From an uncultured Duncaniella sp. (GTDB taxonomy: Bacteria; Bacteroidota; Bacteroidia; Bacteroidales; Muribaculaceae): a stretch of 64,000 bases of DNA. Below, piece after piece: positions 60,065 to 64,000 of the stretch. Location: positions 28,392 through 92,391 of the forward strand of contig NZ_CAJTQC010000010.1 in assembly GCF_910578445.1 (NCBI RefSeq). Direction: 5' to 3'. The notes beneath the pieces are model-generated. The model searched no databases, was not told where the DNA came from, and saw nothing but the letters and a program-made list of their open reading frames with translations. Positions within the stretch are counted from its first letter, which is position 1. Every line of letters starts with the position of its first letter. Both the position numbers and the translations under genes were made by a program.

Positions 60065-60994
60065 TTACTGCTTATCTGTATTTTCTGTATTATAGATGAG
60101 ATAGCGCAATATTGCATTGACTGAATACTTGCCCATATCACCGAGATCACAGGTGAATGAGATTGACGCACCGGTCGAGAGAACGGCGTTTACTCTTAGG
60201 TCACTGATCGTACATCCGGGTATCGGGGTAGCTGTGTCAGAAGATACAGACTGGGGAGAATAGATGTTATACTCTTTTCCGGCCTCAGTCGCAACACGAT
60301 ATCCTTCGGATGTCAGCTCAACCTTAAGTCCTTTGGTTGCAAAGCTATAGCGTGACATACCGTCGGCAAACTTTGCGTTGGCCACATGGAACATTGCGGT
60401 CATATTCTCAGGATTAATAAGAAGCTGATAGTATGCCTCTCCATCGGGATTGAGATTGAACACCGGATTTTTGCCCTCCTCAGGTTCAAGATTGGTCGCA
60501 GAAACCGCACCTACATAAGTCGGCAAAGTCGGATAGACTGTCACATCATAGCGGCTGTTAACAGTATAATTGATAATGTAGGCGGGAATCGAACGGAAAG
60601 GATAAGCACGGAAATTGAAACTGTCAAACACAAAGGAAGAAGTCTGGCCAACAGGTGTGAGATACATCCCCGATGCAGTATAGAAAGCATCCTGAGGATC
60701 CTGCTTTAGAGGCAACGATGGCAGACGGAGAGTAATTCCGGAGTTGGACGAACTGAACTTGAGATTTGATATGTCAATGTCAGCCTGAGCTGAAGTCATA
60801 TTAAATACAATATTATATGCCGGGTTCAGCCCAATGTAGGTTGTGCCTGCTTCATTATCCACGACACGGTTAAAGCAATCCGACGGGCCGTAGGAAAATG
60901 TATATTTCTGCTCGCCGTTACCTGAACCGAGACAAGAAGTGAGCGAAAGAGCGGCGCTTATGAGAACGCCAAGCGAAAGAAGGTACTTCTTCAT
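60065..60994 (-). CDS. Lipoprotein of unknown function
   Basis: A 309-residue lipoprotein: signal MKKYLLSLGVLISAALSLTSC with lipid at Cys21, then GSGNGEQ. The mature part is beta-rich with many Asn/Ser/Thr residues and two similar-looking halves (each with a DLRV/DISNLKF-type strand followed by a SGITLRL/GASISFT strand). I do not recognise the family; this type of periplasmic or surface lipoprotein is common in Muribaculaceae-like genomes. It has a full consensus promoter of its own and lies 168 bp after the TonB-receptor gene, so the two may work together but are not necessarily one unit. Confidence 0.75.
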   Translation of the reverse strand: MKKYLLSLGVLISAALSLTSCLGSGNGEQKYTFSYGPSDCFNRVVDNEAGTTYIGLNPAYNIVFNMTSAQADIDISNLKFSSSNSGITLRLPSLPLKQDPQDAFYTASGMYLTPVGQTSSFVFDSFNFRAYPFRSIPAYIINYTVNSRYDVTVYPTLPTYVGAVSATNLEPEEGKNPVFNLNPDGEAYYQLLINPENMTAMFHVANAKFADGMSRYSFATKGLKVELTSEGYRVATEAGKEYNIYSPQSVSSDTATPIPGCTISDLRVNAVLSTGASISFTCDLGDMGKYSVNAILRYLIYNTENTDKQ

Positions 60995-61093
60995 AGTTTG
61001 TGGAGTTATTATCTTTTGAATTATATGGAGCTATATCGCTGTCTAATAAAGACAGTTATTTATAAACGCAACTTATGTCCGCTTATTATAGCG

Positions 61094-61124
61094 CAAATAT
61101 AGCTGTTTAGTTAAAAAACCGCAA
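61094..61124 (-). promoter_or_regulatory. Promoter of the 309-residue lipoprotein gene
   Basis: The minus strand reads TTG (61124-61122), 20 bp, TATATTTG (61101-61094): a full consensus match with a start near 61087 and a leader of about 93 nt. Confidence 0.7.
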
Positions 61125-61162
61125 GTTTTGGTTAACTTATCCTTATAAATAAATGAAAATCG

Positions 61163-63493
61163 TTATAACGACCTGAAATCAAGTCGCAAAGTCAATCCTC
61201 CTCTCACCGGGAGTCCGCGCTGGAAGAAGCTGTTTGACATCGATTCATAGCGGAAGGTTGAAAACCGTGTATCGGTCAGATTCTTTCCCCACAAGTCGAG
61301 ACTACCGCACAGGAGCTCAAATCTGATATTCGCACCCATTTCCGCATAGAACGGCTGTCGGTATTCATTGGCCTCATCCCAATATATCTCACCTGTTCCA
61401 CGCATATCAGCCGTGAATCCTATGCTCTTCAACAGTGACGATTTTACAGGCTGACGATAGGTCGCCGACAGGTAAAGGGTGTTTGACGGAGCATAAGGAA
61501 CATGATTGCCCTTGTATTCGCTACCGTTATAGGAAAATCGGCGGAAGACTGCATGCGTATATCCATAAGCGAGGTTAAATGCCCAGCGCGGAGTCGGATT
61601 ATAGCCAAGAGTGAATTCGCCGCCTGTGCTGCGCGTACGCTCGGCGTTGACCATTATGCGCCCGGTTGTTGTGCCTTTCGGGAACATTGTGAGCTGCTGA
61701 TTGCGGCAATCAATCATGAAAAGGGCAAAAGACGAGTAGACACGTCCTTGGTCAACGCTGAAGTGGCCTCCGATTTCATAGTTCCACGACACTTCAGGAT
61801 GGTAATTGACCAGTCCGGCGACGAGGTCAGCTCCCCCCTCGGCCACCGTCTGCGGACGGCCGCCCTGTCCGCCACCCATATTTCCCATCATTTCCTGCTT
61901 CAGACGCTGCTGGAGGAATTCGGAAAACATCTGCGTGTTGAATCCTCCTGCCTTATAGCCCTTAGAGACCGACGCGAAGATTGCTGAATGCGGAAGGTTG
62001 TAAGTGATGCTGAATTTTGGCAGAAGCTGGGAAAAGTGCTGCGAAAGACGGTCGGAGTCGTCAATGTCGACACTGACCGATCCGAGCGGCCTGTTGCCAC
62101 GATACATCGTGCACGACGACGAGCTGTGGCTACGATATTTAAGGGCAGTGTGCTCGTAGTCGAGACGCAGACCAAGCGCAAACGAGAAATTCCGCCAGTC
62201 ATATGTGCTCTGATGATACACGGCCACACCTTTCACAGGCATCGTGAACTCCGAACCGAGAAAAAGATTATCCTGATCCCATCGGAGAGCCATTCCGGGA
62301 GGAAGCATATTGTTCACATTGCCTAATATAAGATTATCAATGCCATCCTTGCCGAAGTTGACAGGTGCGTTCATATTGGCATACTTATAAAACCCGAACA
62401 CTCCTGCCAGCCAGCTATAGCCGCCCTTCGCTCCGCGCAGGACGATGTCTTGAGTCACACTGCGGTCATGCTGCTTCTGGGTCAGGGTGAAATAGCTTTC
62501 GGGAAGGAAATCCTGATCGAGCGTCAGATTGTCGTTCACATACTGAAAACCTGTAATCGAAGCCAAGGTGAAATACGGTGTGCTCCAATTGACAGTCAGA
62601 CCGTCGGTAAATGTCGTGCGCTTATAGAAGCATGTATCATTATAATTGATTTCATCCGTATCCTCAAAAAAATACGGATAGCCGTTCTGACGGGTATGTC
62701 CATAGGAAGCGACGTTTTCAATCAGGAGATTATCGGCCGGGCGCCATGCGGTCTTCCAACGGAAAGAACCGAGGCGTTCGCGGTCGGCCTTGTCGCCATT
62801 ATAGCTGTTTCTGAAATATCCGCCACGGAAAGAACCGCATGCACTCACCGACATGCCGAGCCGAGGTGCAAGCAAACCGTAGTAAGATAATCCGAGCCTA
62901 TAATTATTGTGTGTAGCCCCTTCGGCCATCGCACGTACACCCTGATAGTGCAACGGAGAAAGAGTAGTCACATTTATGAGGCCGGCGATGGTGTTTCGGC
63001 CATAGAGCGTCGACTGCGGTCCGCGGAGGACTTCGATACGCTGGATGTCCTGCATATCGAAATCGTAGGCATCCTTGTTGAGATACGGCACATTGTCGAC
63101 ATTCAATCCGACAGCAGGCTGGTCGATTCTCGCACCTATGCCACGAACATATATCGAGGATGTCATTCGCGAACCATATTCAGGCATGAAAAAATTAGGC
63201 ACTATATCAGAGACACCCTTAATGCCACCGACGTTCAGTCTCTCAAGTTCATCCTGTCGCAAGGTGGTCACAGACACCGGCTGTCGGAGGAGCGAACGGG
63301 CTTGTTTGATGGAGGTAATAGTCACTTCACCGATTTCAAGCGTATCAGGGCCTTCCTTTATACGGGGTACTGATGTCATATCGTCAGAAGCGGCATGAGA
63401 GGCTACTGGATTTACAAAAATGGACAGAATTAGGGGAGCAAGGTAGCGTAGAAACTTAACCATACGTGAAATATTGGTTTTTAATTTGGACAA
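61163..63493 (-). CDS. TonB-dependent outer-membrane receptor
   Basis: A 776-residue receptor that imports a ligand across the outer membrane with energy from TonB. The signal segment runs to about residue 35; Met12 is an alternative start. TonB-box-like DTLEIGEVTIT (49-59) is followed by the plug (SLLRQPVSVTTLRQDELERLN to DIQRIEVLRGPQSTLYGRNTIAGLINVTT) and a 22-strand-type barrel ending in the aromatic/Leu strand LTLRLDFRSL. The plug style is that of siderophore/vitamin receptors, not SusC (no N-terminal carboxypeptidase-like domain, no SusD). A Gly/Met-rich loop (MMGNMGGGQGGRP) is inserted near residue 535. Ligand unknown. Confidence 0.93.
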   Translation of the reverse strand: MSKLKTNISRMVKFLRYLAPLILSIFVNPVASHAASDDMTSVPRIKEGPDTLEIGEVTITSIKQARSLLRQPVSVTTLRQDELERLNVGGIKGVSDIVPNFFMPEYGSRMTSSIYVRGIGARIDQPAVGLNVDNVPYLNKDAYDFDMQDIQRIEVLRGPQSTLYGRNTIAGLINVTTLSPLHYQGVRAMAEGATHNNYRLGLSYYGLLAPRLGMSVSACGSFRGGYFRNSYNGDKADRERLGSFRWKTAWRPADNLLIENVASYGHTRQNGYPYFFEDTDEINYNDTCFYKRTTFTDGLTVNWSTPYFTLASITGFQYVNDNLTLDQDFLPESYFTLTQKQHDRSVTQDIVLRGAKGGYSWLAGVFGFYKYANMNAPVNFGKDGIDNLILGNVNNMLPPGMALRWDQDNLFLGSEFTMPVKGVAVYHQSTYDWRNFSFALGLRLDYEHTALKYRSHSSSSCTMYRGNRPLGSVSVDIDDSDRLSQHFSQLLPKFSITYNLPHSAIFASVSKGYKAGGFNTQMFSEFLQQRLKQEMMGNMGGGQGGRPQTVAEGGADLVAGLVNYHPEVSWNYEIGGHFSVDQGRVYSSFALFMIDCRNQQLTMFPKGTTTGRIMVNAERTRSTGGEFTLGYNPTPRWAFNLAYGYTHAVFRRFSYNGSEYKGNHVPYAPSNTLYLSATYRQPVKSSLLKSIGFTADMRGTGEIYWDEANEYRQPFYAEMGANIRFELLCGSLDLWGKNLTDTRFSTFRYESMSNSFFQRGLPVRGGLTLRLDFRSL

Positions 63494-63521
63494 TCAGCTA
63501 TAGGCCGTTAAAATCGGACTG

Positions 63522-63529
63522 CAAAGATA
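63522..63529 (-). promoter_or_regulatory. -7 box of the TonB-receptor gene (TATCTTTG)
   Basis: The minus strand reads TATCTTTG, start near 63515, leader about 22 nt. No -33 element is found at the standard distance. Confidence 0.45.
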
Positions 63530-63600
63530 AGAATTATTTATCAAAAAGCCTGCCGTAGCCAATTGTTTAGAAGATTTAACAAATCACCTATTGAATTCGA

Positions 63601-63630
63601 TTGTATATATATAGAAAATGACTACCTTTG
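63601..63630 (+). promoter_or_regulatory. Promoter of the DUF2795 gene
   Basis: TTG (63601-63603), 19 bp, TACCTTTG (63623-63630): a full consensus match, start near 63637, leader about 59 nt. Confidence 0.8.
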
Positions 63631-63695
63631 CGCCCACAAAAAACGTGGGAACATAAAAATATCAACAATATACACTTATCTAACACATTACCACC

Positions 63696-63917
63696 ATGTA
63701 TTGGACACTTGAATTGGCATCAAAACTCGAAGACGCACCCTGGCCCGCCACCAAGGAAGAACTCATAGACTACGCCATGCGTTCCGGCGCACCGATGGAA
63801 GTGATCGAAAACCTTCAGGAAATCGAAGATGAAGGCGATACCTACGAATGTATCGAAGACATCTGGCCCGACTACCCCCAGAAAGAAGATTTCCTATTCA
63901 ACGAGGAGGAATATTAA
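63696..63917 (+). CDS. DUF2795 small acidic protein
   Basis: A 73-residue acidic cytoplasmic protein matching the DUF2795 pattern, with WPATKEELIDYAMRSGAPMEVIENL as the core helical hairpin. The C-terminal part (GDTYECIEDIWPDYPQKEDFLFNEEEY) is the form common in Bacteroidota. Function unknown. It is a single-gene unit with a consensus promoter and terminator, which suggests steady strong expression. Confidence 0.88.
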   Translation: MYWTLELASKLEDAPWPATKEELIDYAMRSGAPMEVIENLQEIEDEGDTYECIEDIWPDYPQKEDFLFNEEEY

Positions 63918-63949
63918 GCCCATACAAAAGGATTAATACAAAGAATACC

Positions 63950-63992
63950 AAAGAGTTGAGCTTCGCGCCAAGCGACAGCCCAACTCTTTTTT
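63950..63992 (+). terminator. Terminator of the DUF2795 gene
   Basis: AAGAGTTG (63951-63958) pairs with CAACTCTT (63981-63988), with an inner GCTT/AAGC stem, followed by a T-run. Confidence 0.85.
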
Positions 63993-64000
63993 CTTGCATT

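Noticed and set aside
1..64000. Mobile elements, defence systems, CRISPR or tRNA genes
   Set aside because: No transposase, integrase, restriction enzyme or Cas protein among the frames, no regularly spaced repeats, and no tRNA cloverleaf noticed in the gaps I read.

Overview
The window comes from the chromosome of a Bacteroidales bacterium, most likely of the Muribaculaceae or a close relative. The evidence is the gene content (FtsZ-FtsA-FtsQ with Bacteroidota-type extensions, a PorZ-like propeller protein, DUF2795, DUF3943 and DUF4252 proteins, two TonB-type barrels, many lipoproteins) and the promoters: several intergenic regions carry the Bacteroidota primary promoter (TTG/TTTG, 19-20 bp, TAnnTTTG). 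The genus is inference. I found no tRNA, rRNA, insertion sequence, integrase, phage gene or CRISPR array; this is a stable core-chromosome segment with one catabolic cluster.

Layout. 1-4.4 kb: end of a secreted protein, ndk, a polyprenyl diphosphate synthase and a large Ig-like lipoprotein. 4.5-8.8 kb: a SemiSWEET transporter behind a nine-copy heptamer repeat, then an ECF sigma / anti-sigma / DUF4252 operon preceded by a TonB-type barrel gene; sigma operon and barrel gene share an identical bipartite promoter-like motif. 9.1-11.3 kb: clostripain-type protease lipoprotein and MscS channel. 11.3-15.4 kb: a structured leader or small RNA, recJ, recQ. 15.4-23.6 kb: a xylan utilisation cluster (esterase, GPH symporter, GH10, GH43, GH67) with no SusC/SusD pair. 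23.7-39.7 kb: the division and cell wall (dcw) cluster on the minus strand, rsmH-ftsL-ftsI-murE-mraY-murD-ftsW-murG-murC-ftsQ-ftsA-ftsZ, without mraZ at its head. 39.9-44.7 kb: rdgB, a PorZ-like protein, an unknown protein and a phosphomannose isomerase. 44.8-50.5 kb (minus): M13 peptidase, xseB, adk, hpt, a DUF3943 protein, rplS. 50.7-60 kb (plus): an SGNH esterase, metH, a YifB/ComM ATPase, a 35-residue micro-ORF, an NhaC antiporter and a WYL regulator. 60-64 kb: a lipoprotein, a TonB-dependent receptor and a DUF2795 protein.

How the genes work together. The dcw cluster supplies the late steps of peptidoglycan precursor synthesis and the Z-ring, with meso-diaminopimelate as the likely MurE substrate. 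In the xylan cluster a lipoprotein GH10 xylanase, an exported acetylesterase and an exported GH67 glucuronidase would trim glucuronoxylan outside the cytoplasm, the GPH symporter would import the products, and a signal-less GH43 enzyme would finish them inside. The sigma/anti-sigma/DUF4252 operon and its barrel gene look like a self-regulated envelope module. Less-studied elements include two micro-proteins (47 and 35 residues), the recJ-proximal RNA, a very strong hairpin inside xseB, an AT-only hairpin over the start codon of the DUF3943 gene, and alternative hairpins in the rplS leader.
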